Positions 1 to 7,855 of a DNA stretch of 10,522 nt are shown one piece after another. Numbering within the stretch: position 1 is the first letter of the stretch; each line of letters starts with the position of its first letter. Origin of the DNA: Haplosporangium gracile (lineage: Eukaryota; Mortierellomycota; Mortierellomycetes; Mortierellales; Mortierellaceae); assembly GCA_015499985.1 (NCBI GenBank), contig JAAAUF010001195.1, forward strand, positions 1 through 10,522, given 5' to 3'. Under the pieces are notes generated by a model. The model was not told where the DNA came from and did no database searches. It saw only the letters and a program-made list of their open reading frames with translations. The position numbers and the translations under genes were made by a program.

Positions 1-51
1 GCCCAACCTGCCCAACCTGCCCAACCTGCCCAACCTGCCCAGCCTGCCCAG
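1..51 (+). repeat. 9-bp in-frame minisatellite coding Ala-Gln-Pro
   Basis: Four perfect copies of GCCCAACCT are followed by one GCCCAGCCT and a partial unit. Each unit is three codons, so copy number can change without a frameshift. The array probably continues to the left of the window. Confidence 0.95.
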
Positions 52-1218
52 CAGGTAACCCAGCAACCTGTTCAGCAGCAGCCCTCTACTTATGGTCGTC
101 AGCCAGCTGCCGCCTCGACCCCTGCTGCCGTTCCCGCTGCCAGTGGACAGTCTCCTGCCACCGCTAATGCCAATGCCAATGCCTACGCCAAGCAGGATCC
201 CGCCACCGCCAACTACCTTGCTCAGCATCACCACCACCCAGCCATGGGCCTCGACGCCATGGGCTCACCCTACGGCTCGTACATGCCTGGAGCCAACCAG
301 CTTGGTTCCTTCGGCATGGCCCCCATGGCCACCCTCCCCAATGAGTATGCCGCTCTTTATGGTAACGACATTCAGCGTGCCATGTACTACGACCCTGCTA
401 GCTATGGTCAGATGCCTGCTACCGGCATCAATAGCTACCAGGCCCGTGACACCAAGTACAACCAGGACTCGACCACGGCCGTTGGCACCACCGGAGCCGG
501 CAGCACTGGGTCGACCCAGGCCCAGCAGACGCTTCAGCAGCAGCAGCAGCAGGCTTACCCCAACATGGGCGGCATGCCCTACTATCCTTACTACTACATG
601 CCCAACCAGTTTCCTAACGCGTACCAGCAGTCTGGATATGGTCAGCCCTTTGTCAACAAGAACATGTACCCCATGTACCAGCACCAGCAGCAGCAGCAGC
701 AGCAGCACGGATCGACCAAGCCTGGATCGAACAACAACACCCCCTACGGAAACTACAGCTCTACCGGTGCCGGTCAAGGAGGCCACCATCAGTACTCCCA
801 AACGGGATATGATGACATGTCTGGAGCTGGACTCCACAGCGGCATGGGCTTGGGCAACGACTCGTACACCAAATATGGCTATCCCGGCACACAAAACTTT
901 TTGGGATCCCAGCAGGGAGCTACCCCTACGTCGACTGCAGGCAATGCCAAGGGTAACACTGGATCTGGCAGCTACAACGGAGCTGACAAGAATGCCGGTT
1001 CAGGAGCCCAGCCTTCGAACGCCGCCGGTGGCGCGTCTCTTCAAGGCCAGCAGGGCGGCATGAACCAGGGTCAGCAGGGCTACTACCAGCAGCAGATGTT
1101 CTCGAACTACCAGTACCCCAACCATCACCAGGGTTACCACCCCAACCAGCATCAGGGACAGCACCAAGGTTCTGGCCGTAACAACGGCAACAACAACCAG
1201 CAGTACTGGACGCAGTAA
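1..1218 (+). CDS. Gln/Asn/Tyr-rich low-complexity protein, 3' part (Def1/UBAP2L-like)
   Basis: The frame is open from base 1 and encodes 405 residues before the TAA; the true start lies off the left edge. It begins with an Ala-Gln-Pro repeat, then a Pro/Ala/Gln/Asn-rich stretch. A Met/Tyr/Gly block follows, including YYDPASYGQ and MPYYPYYYMPNQFPNAYQ, then two pure CAG polyglutamine runs of about six and eight residues. The tail is Gly/Gln/Asn/His-rich and ends QYWTQ. No globular domain or membrane segment is visible. From knowledge of the family, Def1/UBAP2L proteins have an N-terminal UBA or CUE ubiquitin-binding domain and a long disordered Q/Y/G-rich tail with similar YYDP and PYY-x-P blocks. 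I infer this is such a tail, with the ubiquitin-binding domain upstream of the window. Other prion-like RNA-binding proteins would look similar, so the family call is tentative while the coding call is firm. Confidence 0.85.
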   Translation, partial: AQPAQPAQPAQPAQPAQQVTQQPVQQQPSTYGRQPAAASTPAAVPAASGQSPATANANANAYAKQDPATANYLAQHHHHPAMGLDAMGSPYGSYMPGANQLGSFGMAPMATLPNEYAALYGNDIQRAMYYDPASYGQMPATGINSYQARDTKYNQDSTTAVGTTGAGSTGSTQAQQTLQQQQQQAYPNMGGMPYYPYYYMPNQFPNAYQQSGYGQPFVNKNMYPMYQHQQQQQQQHGSTKPGSNNNTPYGNYSSTGAGQGGHHQYSQTGYDDMSGAGLHSGMGLGNDSYTKYGYPGTQNFLGSQQGATPTSTAGNAKGNTGSGSYNGADKNAGSGAQPSNAAGGASLQGQQGGMNQGQQGYYQQQMFSNYQYPNHHQGYHPNQHQGQHQGSGRNNGNNNQQYWTQ

Positions 1219-1492
1219 AAACAAACAAAAATAGGGGTGAGATGCGGCCCTCTTCATGATTTTGATGTCTGAGAGTACTTCTATTTCAGGTTAATGGACT
1301 CGTTTTTCTTCTTTCTTTTTTTTGCTATTCTTTTGTTGTTATCGTTCGTCTTTCTTTTCTTTCTTTTCTTCTTTTGTTCAATTTGTAGTGTAGTGTAGAA
1401 GTAGCTTCTTTTCTTTTCTTATGATAATAACAAAAGTCGTATTTGTTTGTCAAGGAAACGTCGTTTTGATCTGGTTAATGTTGGGCAAGTGT
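1219..1492 (+). other. 3' untranslated region and spacer, T/CT-rich
   Basis: After the stop there is an A-rich stretch, then long T and TTCTTT tracts (about 1303-1420) and a TAGTGTAGTGTAGAAGTAG segment. This is typical of fungal 3' ends, where U-rich and UAG-type elements direct cleavage. No ORF with coding character is visible. The exact polyadenylation site cannot be set from sequence. Confidence 0.5.
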
Positions 1493-1498
1493 CACGTG
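1493..1498. promoter_or_regulatory. CACGTG E-box upstream of the epimerase gene
   Basis: A perfect palindromic CACGTG lies 140 bp before the epimerase ATG, within GTCACGTGTG. In fungi this hexamer is bound by bHLH factors such as Cbf1-type proteins. A CCCCT (stress-element-like) motif lies at about 1584, followed by a CT-rich leader to 1622 and a CA-rich stretch up to the ATG. Its function is inferred from motif and position only. Confidence 0.4.
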
Positions 1499-1637
1499 TG
1501 GATATCGTGGGAAGAATTTCGTCCTCTGCTAAAGAAACATGTTCCCTGTGGGGAGTGCTGACAGAGTGAAATTTCCAACCCGCCCCTCTTTTCTTTTTTC
1601 CCTTTCCTTTCTCTTCTTCATCCGCACAACACACACG

Positions 1638-2799
1638 ATGTTCCGCCCATTCCTCGCTCGCGCCATTCCTACTCAGACCATTGCCAAACGTGCCCTCTCG
1701 ACTGGCATTCCCAAGGTACACACACAAGTACATGGACGTTTTCTTCGGCGCAGTTCGTTCCAGAAAACTGATTTCGGGAGCCGAAAGTCAGACAAGTAAT
1801 CAGTGCTTCGAGCGAGCCGCATATGCAGATGCACCACACCTGCAGCCCATCATCTCGGACGTTTCCGAATAACATGAATCAAAGGACAAGGAACTTCGTC
1901 TTGGCATACATAGTTTCTTGTTTTTTGTTCTCCAACGAACACAATATTGGGCGATACAATACCACTCAGTACTGCAGCAGTCTTCCGGGTTTCTACCACA
2001 ACTGGTCTAACTTCTCTTATGTACCCTCCGTACAATATCAATTCAATCGTATATAGACCTCGCCTCTTTGGACCCTTGGCCGCTTGAATCATGTCGCCAT
2101 TGCAGTTCCCGACATCGACCAGTCGACTGCCTTCTACCGTGATTTGATGGGAGCCAAAGTCAGCGATAAAGTCGTAAGTTTCTCATATTATTAGCGAGCC
2201 GAATTGGATTGGTGTTGTTTTTATGGGTCTTGTGTGTATTTTTTGTAGAAATGAGCCGATCTGTTTTTTAAACAGCTAATTTTAACGGGGTGAAAGCTTA
2301 CTGCCTAAAATATACGACATGATGGAACAGGAAACGCTAGGAGACGACATAAGCAGCGGCAGCAGCCATGGTATATGGATAAAAAATATCACACCAGCCA
2401 TGGATCCCGCTATCGTGGGCATAATATGAAAACAGGGATACTTATGTGATCACATCACAGCCATTGACCATGTCATCTCGCTCGTTTTACACCAAATAGC
2501 CTCTTCCCGAGCACGGAGTGTACACAGTGTTCGTAGAACTTGGCAACACCAAGATCGAGCTCCTCCACCCCTACGGTGAGAGCTCACCCATCCAGGGGTT
2601 CCTCAACAAGAACAAGTCTGGCGGCATTCACCATATCTGTATCGAGGTCGATGATGTCTACAAGGCCGTTGATGACCTGATGGCCAAGGGCATCAAGGCC
2701 CTCAACCCCGTCCCCAAGATCGGTGCCCATGGCAAGCCTGTGGTCTTCTTGCACCCCAAGGACTGTCATGGTACCTTGGTTGAGCTCGAGCAGAGCTAA
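1638..2799 (+). CDS. Methylmalonyl-CoA epimerase, mitochondrial (3 exons)
   Basis: Interconverts (2R)- and (2S)-methylmalonyl-CoA, linking propionyl-CoA carboxylase to the B12-dependent mutase in the mitochondrial matrix. Exons are 1638-1715, 2057-2173 and 2500-2799, all joined in phase 0 at GTACAC/ATATAG and GTAAGT/AAATAG sites, giving 164 aa. Exon 1 encodes a presequence rich in Arg, Ala and Ser with no acidic residue (MFRPFLARAIP...), typical of matrix import. The rest is one VOC/glyoxalase-fold domain: LGRLNHVAIAVPD, then VFVELGNTKIELLHP, HHICIEVDD, KIGAHGKPVVFLHPKDC and LVELEQS. The metal ligands of the family correspond to His38, His110 and Glu160. Their spacing (72 and 50 residues) equals that of the human enzyme's ligands as I recall them (50, 122, 172). 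No key residue is missing. The start is chosen because it is the first ATG after a CA-rich leader and supplies the presequence. The gene converges with the mannosyltransferase gene. Confidence 0.95.
1716..2056 (+). other. Intron 1 of the epimerase gene
   Basis: A 341-nt GT-AG intron between the presequence exon and the catalytic exon, about twice the length of most introns in the neighbouring mannosyltransferase gene. A possible branch point, TCTAAC, lies about 50 nt before the acceptor. It holds short inverted repeats (for example TCGGA/TCCGA around 1857-1870) but no coding signal I can support. Confidence 0.8.
2174..2499 (+). other. Intron 2 of the epimerase gene
   Basis: A 326-nt GT-AG intron with a consensus GTAAGT donor. 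It contains two copies of CAGCCATGG about 30 bp apart (near 2361 and 2395) and a perfect 12-bp palindrome, ATGTGATCACAT, at 2444-2455. An earlier TTTTGTAG at about 2249 could serve as an acceptor, but the sequence after it runs into stops, so the boundary is set by the conserved PLPEHGV start of exon 3. Confidence 0.85.
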
Positions 2800-2962
2800 A
2801 AATGAGATTTTGGGGTGTCTTTTACAAAATGGCATACTTTCGAATGAAATGCAAAGTAAATAATAATCAAATGAACAACAAAACAGATGATAGGCGGAAT
2901 GCGTTTGTCTATTTTGTGTGTTTTTTATCTTCTAGTGTGATATGTGCAAATGAAAAGGGGGA
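2800..2962. terminator. Convergent 3' ends of the epimerase and mannosyltransferase genes
   Basis: Only 163 bp separate the two stop codons, which face each other, so the 3' UTRs probably overlap. The plus strand has a TAAATAATAATC stretch (about 2858-2869) that could act as a variant poly(A) signal. The minus strand has GATAAAAAACAC near 2923. No perfect AATAAA is seen on either strand. Confidence 0.4.
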
Positions 2963-5900
2963 CTACAAGGCATGGCGCCGCTCCGCTTCCTCATCATCAT
3001 CCTTCTTGTCCGCAGCAGCCTCTGCAGCAGCCGCCGCCGTGAGTTCGTTCTTTATGTCAATGAATTCGTCCTCAACAGCCTCGGCCTCTGCCTTTTCCTC
3101 AGCGCCGGGTTCATTAAACCCTTCGTCTCCTTCCTCCAACACCCCTTCTTCCTCCTCCTCTTCCTCAACGTCTTCTACGTCGGGGATGTCCTCTACATCC
3201 TCGGCGCCAGAGTCATCGCCTCCTTCTCCGACGTGCTCTTCAATAATCGGAGGCGGTGTTATTGCTCCTGCACCTGCACCTGCTCCAGCTCCAGCTCCAG
3301 CGGCAGCCGCAGCAGCATGTCCGACTGATCTCAGGTCTGGTAATGATGGTGCTGCTGGTACCGCTGCTGGTACTACTGGATCCTGATTTATTGGACTCAC
3401 GACTGCTCCAACTGCAGCATGATCCTTGTTGGCTTGATAGTTAGGGTGGTTTCCAAGCTGAATATTCTCTATCCCAGAATCTGCCTTCGACCCTGCTGCC
3501 GCCTCGTCAGGAACTACGGGGGCGGCGGGGGATGGGGCATGAGGGAATAGATGCTCCAAGAAATCGTGTGGCTTATCGTTCTTGGGATCATCGTTACCAG
3601 CACCACCAGCAATAACAGGCACCGCAGGTGCTGGAATCGGGGCGGAGCTAGGATGAACGATCCGTCCAAACATATGGCTGCCATCCTTTGCGGCTTTATA
3701 AGAAGCATATGACTCGGGATATTGATAACAATCATAATCCCAAGTCTTCAGGACCTTAGACGCCTCGCACTGAGACCTCGTCCATTCAGATCCATAAGCC
3801 AAGGGCGCACGGGTTCGGAAGACCAAGATGGCCATCAAGGAGACGACAATCAGGGCCGCAAGTCGGAACCGGATAGGGATGAAACGACAGGCGAGGTCGA
3901 AGGTTACACAGAGCATGAGGATGGCGAAGTAGAGGGCGGGGAGGTAATGGTGGAGGAAGAGTTGGCGGCCCATGAGGAAGAAGGGCAGGTAGTGATAGCA
4001 CCATGCCATGAAGAAAAATCCTCCCGACAACTCGTAGTACTCACGCAGACCTAATAAAAATAATTTGTTGAAGAAGAATGGTCAGTAAATTTGTGGTCTT
4101 TGATAAATTAGTGGCAAATCAGACCGCAAAGAAAAATACATACCTCGGAAGTTATCGCGATAGCCACGCTTATCGCGAATGACTAGGAGGACACGAATGG
4201 CCGCATAGAGGACGATCGAGAAACTTGACATGTACCAGGTAAACCAGTTGCCAATCAAGTAAATGTGCTTCTGGTCCTTGCCCCAGAAGCTGATACCGCG
4301 TCTCAACCAGATCCAAGACGATGGGCGAGAGTCGTATGGGTGAGAGTCTGTTAAGCCTGCGTTGGTAGTCCACATAACCTTGTTCAATTCCAGGAACTTG
4401 CTCAAGAATCCGGGTTTCCTGTAGTTTACCATTTTTGCATTTGCTGGGTCTATTTGTGCACATTTGTGAATATCATAAACATGTTAGTATGAAATTAAAC
4501 GCTGTAAAACGTTAAAGCGACACAAAAAAATCCTTTTCCATGTATCCAAAGAGCAAGAACTTACAGGAGGTGTAGGCGTTGGACTCAATCATAAAAGTAA
4601 CCTTGGCCCGAGAAGCACTCCGCATACAGGTGACTTCCTGCTGCTCAAACGCCCACTTGGGCAGCTTGACGCTATGCGAGAAGAGGTCACAGGCCATGTT
4701 GGGATGCGATAGCTTAAAAACCGACCGCAGCGTATGCAAGTTCCGCCCCGCAGCTTTATCTTTGCCCTCATAATCCAGAATCTCCAGTTTCCACTCATCG
4801 TTCGAGTCTCCTGGAAAGTCATCGCTGCCGCCGTACGCGCTGACTTCGAAATGGTTCTCGTTCTCGGTTACGGGCGCCTTATTGTTGTGGGAGTGGAGTC
4901 GTTTGAGGGTTTGGACGTGCTTCAGACGGATGATATCGCCGCTCTTGATGTATTCCAGTTTGTCGGGGACGGTTCCGTCTTGCTTTTGAAGGATCCAATC
5001 ATTGTTTGTGTCCTTATGTGGGTAGAGCGTAATTTGTTGCTCTGTTGTGAAAAAGGAGGTCAATTAGCTTGCATTTCTTTATATGACGGGGGCAACGACA
5101 AGGACACTCATATCAATCAAGTACTTACGTTTGCTTCCAGTCTCATAGTTCGAAGGGTGCGAGTGAAGATATCCTCCCTGAGTTCCCAAATGACGAATCG
5201 AGACAGTCGCTCCGTAGGCCACACCTAGTTAGAAAAGGACAAATATTGAGTTAGTCCATTAGCATCATGTCCATAAATTTGACGCTAAATGAATTAATTC
5301 TCGAAAAAAAGAGCATGGTCCAATAACGTTTCTTTTCATCCTCTTTTTCTTACCGAGTGGAGAGTCCTGCAATGACCGACCAAGTGTCATCTGGAAGGGG
5401 GCACTCATAAAACCGTCTCCATCGCCACTGTTGGCCAGCAACAAGAAATGTATCTCAAACATAAACATATAGACCACCAAGGGGACCGCAATGAGGCAGA
5501 CTGCGCGAGCCAAGAAATGATTGAGCCATACACGGGGTGAAATCTTGAGGTCACCCCACAGTACCCAAAGTTGATTGATAGTTGAAGTTCCGATGGTGGC
5601 GATAATGAAGAGTCCCACCCACTTGACACTTCCCGCCAATCCTAATCCAAGGCCCGTGAGGAAGAGCCACAGAAACCAGTCGTCCGAGAAAGGATCTTTC
5701 CGTTGGTTGTGAAAGTTGGTCCAGGCGAGTACTGTGAATGCGGTGAAGAAAATCAAGGGCGAATCCAGAAGAATGAGGCGACTCTGCGTGACAATACTGT
5801 TTTCTATTGTTGTTTTTTTAAGGGAGAATATTGTTCCTCTGTGCGTTAGCAAATTTGCTGCATGCACCCTTTTTCGTTCGGTTCTGAACTGGTTTCACTG

Positions 5901-7469
5901 CTTTTTTCTCCTGACTTACCAAAAAGAACAAGAATGGCTGCAAGGATAGAGGCATGTAATGAATGACCCGAGTTCTTGATGGTGTAGAATGCCATGGGGA
6001 CCACAGCGACTCCCATAAGGCCACAGAGCATTCTCATTGCCACATATGGGACCTTGGGCGCCAGATAGTCCCTATGATGTCGAGAAAGGAAAACAAGCCA
6101 GTTATTAGTTGCAGTTGATTGTTATCTCTTTTTTTCGGTCCGCTCCTGGCTCCGATGGATCCGTCCATGTCCAGACCGAAATCGCAAAAAGGGTTGTAGC
6201 GGATTGCAAAACGGTCAAACACAAAGTCGACAAAAAGGAGAAGGAGGAAAAGTAAACCTACAGTCCGATCTCCTTGAAGTCGAAACTTGGATCCAGTCCG
6301 AAAATCCATCCTGTCAAGGCAATGAGCATCTTTGCTAATGGTGGGTGGACATCCATGAAAAAGCGACCCCGGATATACTTGGAAGCGAATCCTCCAAAGT
6401 GAACCTCATCAAATCTAATTCAATTGGCAATTATCAATATAGCGATTAGAAAAAAAGTGAGAAAAAAAAAGGCCTGAACCCTGCTCACTTCCTCCAATCC
6501 CCCAATCCCACGGTTGATCATAATAACAACCACACACACAAATAAAAATGTAGACAAACAATCTGCTTACACGACAGAGGTAGGGTATCCAATGTGCCAC
6601 AATCTCACGATCAACGAGAGCACACAGATACCAAGAACGATATACAGTTCTCGACTCTTGTACCAGGGTCGGCCTCGACGATTCCTGAAGACCGAGAATG
6701 GCTTGCTGAGTCCGCTTCGTCCTGCTCCTCCTTGACCGCCAACAAAAAAGTCTTCGTCATCATCTGAATCACTGCTACTGAGTCCACCAATACCTCCCGA
6801 ACTGATCCTTGGTTGAGGCCCTCTGAAGATGGGTTTCCCGCTGTGGTCTAATGATGTGCTCTGACCGTTCCTCATCCGCTGTGTCCGCGAAGCATAGAGT
6901 GGCAGTCCGGCTGCTGATCCATTGGCACTCAGTTGTCCCGACCGAGTACGCGGGTATTGATACCTTGTTGGTGGTTGTTGTTGGGGTGGTTGTTGTCCTG
7001 GTGAATAGTACGGTGAGGCTGGCAATGAAGGTGAGGACGTTAAAGACCGTGTGGGTGGCGTGTCTGCAAACGGGTAAGCATGATACTGCTGAGGGTAGTG
7101 TTGATCGAATCCATAGCCAGCCGAATCTCCAGCAGCAGGTGAATATCCATTGGACTTTTCAGAGTATGGGTATGACGAGTGTTCATTCTTGTGTCCGTTG
7201 CCGTTGCCGTTCCCGTTGGCGTGGTTGTTGTTGTTGTTGTTAAAGTGATTGGACGCCATAGGACGACGTGAAGGGTGGATATGGATGTAGTCCGCCTCTT
7301 CTTCCTCGCTGTCCTCGTGGATGGTTGTGATGTGGTTGGACGAGTTGGCAGGCTGGGCCGGTGGCAGATCAAAGTCGAGGCCGGACGGATCGAGAAAGGA
7401 ATGAGATGATGTTGACCTTGAATTGGTCTGGGTTGAGTTTGATGTGTATGAGCCTGAGGACGAGAACAT
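2963..7469 (-). CDS. Dolichyl-phosphate-mannose:protein O-mannosyltransferase (PMT family), 8 exons
   Basis: Transfers mannose from dolichyl-phosphate-mannose to Ser/Thr of secretory proteins in the ER membrane. Exons on the minus strand: 7469-6571, 6414-6262, 6071-5920, 5803-5354, 5224-5129, 5041-4565, 4449-4144, 4050-2963. All introns are GT-AG and the phases agree, giving 1206 aa. Residues 1-270 are disordered, with an Asn run, Asn-Gly repeats and acidic Ser patches. The first membrane helix is about 276-292, followed by the catalytic Asp302-Glu303 in VFDEVHFGGFASKYI, DVHPP at 321-325 and the conserved Arg364. Multiple helices lie between 360 and 540 (VTQSRLILLDSPLIFF from 406). A MIR domain spans about 553-735, with LHSH motifs, QQQITLYPHKD and KLPKWAFEQQEVTC. 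Further helices run to about 922, then PLAYGSEWT and KTWDYDC. Residues 957-1206 form an acidic Ala/Pro-rich tail. The start is the first ATG after some 385 nt without an ATG. The core resembles PMT1/PMT2 types more than PMT4; I cannot fix the subfamily. Confidence 0.93.
3264..3299 (-). repeat. 6-bp repeat coding alternating Ala-Gly in the mannosyltransferase tail
   Basis: Six tandem hexamers (GCTCCA, GCACCT or GCTCCT on the plus strand) encode an Ala-Gly dipeptide run on the minus strand. A poly-Ala stretch lies on one side and ITPPPIIEEH on the other. It lies in the low-complexity C-terminal tail and is a likely slippage site that keeps frame. Confidence 0.85.
4051..4143 (-). other. Intron 7 of the mannosyltransferase gene
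   Basis: A 93-nt intron with donor GTATGT and acceptor TTATTAG. It joins YRDNFR to GLREYYEL, restoring the continuous reading expected of the C-terminal membrane region. Confidence 0.85.
4450..4564 (-). other. Intron 6 of the mannosyltransferase gene, possible tandem acceptor
   Basis: A 115-nt intron with a GTAAGT donor. Two AG sites six bases apart (TAG then CCCAG on the minus strand) both preserve the frame. The first gives YPANAK and the second a form two residues shorter. I annotate the first; both may be used. Confidence 0.7.
5042..5128 (-). other. Intron 5 of the mannosyltransferase gene
   Basis: An 87-nt intron, the shortest in the gene, with GTAAGT donor and ACAACAG acceptor. Splicing creates the QQQITLYPHKD motif of the MIR domain across the junction, which supports both sites. 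Confidence 0.88.
5225..5353 (-). other. Intron 4 of the mannosyltransferase gene
   Basis: A 129-nt intron with donor GTAAGA and acceptor AACTAG, the latter overlapping a branch-point-like TTCTAAC. It joins SLQDSPLG to VAYGATVSIRH at the beginning of the MIR domain. Confidence 0.88.
5804..5919 (-). other. Intron 3 of the mannosyltransferase gene
   Basis: A 116-nt intron with donor GTAAGT and acceptor CAATAG. The split codon makes Glu402 in ILVLFENSIVTQSR, a well-conserved stretch of the family. Confidence 0.88.
6072..6261 (-). other. Intron 2 of the mannosyltransferase gene, with nested inverted repeat
   Basis: A 190-nt intron with donor GTAGGT and acceptor CATCATAG, joining FKEIG-L to DYLAPKVPYVAMR. 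It is the longest intron of the gene. It contains an 8-bp perfect inverted repeat, TTTCGGTC (6133-6140) with GACCGAAA (6174-6181). Nested inside is a 5-bp stem, ATGGA/TCCAT (6155-6159 and 6164-6168), so the excised RNA could fold. Confidence 0.85.
6415..6570 (-). other. Intron 1 of the mannosyltransferase gene
   Basis: A 156-nt intron with donor GTAAGC and acceptor AATTAG. It splits the codon for Val300 immediately before the catalytic Asp-Glu pair, so the junction reads YPTSVVFDEVHFGG as the family requires. Confidence 0.9.
7224..7241 (-). repeat. AAC trinucleotide run coding poly-Asn in the mannosyltransferase N-terminus
   Basis: Six GTT units on the plus strand encode a run of asparagines on the minus strand. 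An adjacent run encodes NGNGNGNG. It sits in the disordered cytosolic N-terminal region and needs no fold. Confidence 0.85.
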
Positions 7470-7855
7470 TGTTCTTTTTTGCGGTGCCTTTTTCAGTTCA
7501 GGTAAGAGTGTCCTATTCAAGAAGAAGCCCTTTGGCCTTGATGTGGATGAGTGATGGAGGAGACGACAACGTGAAAGGGGCGAAGAAGGGTGTCCGTTGG
7601 AAAGTGGGATGGCGTGATGAGAAAAGAGAGAAGAAAAAAAACACAGGGGTGGTCGAAGGGGGAAGGAAGGGTAGAAGGGATAGAAGAAGAAAGAATGAAA
7701 AACAAGGGAATAATGGATAAAAGAAAAAAAGGTGGCGATGGTGGCGGAGAGGGGATGTGGCTACAATTGAAGAATAAAAAGGGCACGAAGACGACGACAG
7801 CCTTTGCAAAGACAATTGGAATCAAAAGGGGCGACTGTTACGACGAATAACGGTC
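7470..7855 (-). promoter_or_regulatory. ATG-free pyrimidine-rich leader/promoter of the mannosyltransferase gene
   Basis: On the minus strand, about 385 nt upstream of the start contain no ATG and are dominated by C and T, especially 7600-7760. This fits a long fungal 5' leader in which the first ATG is used for translation. The complementary plus strand has four G-runs at 7646-7679. The transcription start is not visible. A TATATA stretch at about 7878-7883 could serve as a distal TATA element. Confidence 0.5.

Noticed and set aside
265..894. 209-codon minus-strand ORF opposite the low-complexity gene
   Set aside because: Antisense shadow of a stop-poor GC-rich coding region; Val/Gly/Leu-rich with no recognisable domain.
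92..1063. 323-codon plus-strand ORF overlapping the low-complexity gene
   Set aside because: It is a shifted frame of the same repetitive CAG/CCN-rich sequence. Its Pro/Ser/Thr composition is a by-product, and the frame open from base 1 has the coherent Tyr/Gly/Gln composition and natural end.
2802..3386. 194-codon plus-strand Ser/Ala-rich ORF after the epimerase stop
   Set aside because: It is the antisense of the acidic, Ala-rich tail of the mannosyltransferase: Glu codons read as Ser-type codons on the other strand. The minus frame is continuous with conserved PMT sequence.
3722..4054. 110-codon plus-strand charged ORF
   Set aside because: Antisense to conserved membrane segments of the mannosyltransferase.
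4734..5228. 164-codon plus-strand ORF
   Set aside because: Antisense to the MIR-domain exons and crosses an intron of the well-supported gene.
7361..7850. Plus-strand Lys/Arg/Gly-rich ORFs and minus-strand Pro/Phe-rich ORFs in the polypurine region
   Set aside because: Simple purine/pyrimidine composition produces stop-poor frames; no domain and no coding codon pattern. The minus frames lack an ATG start.
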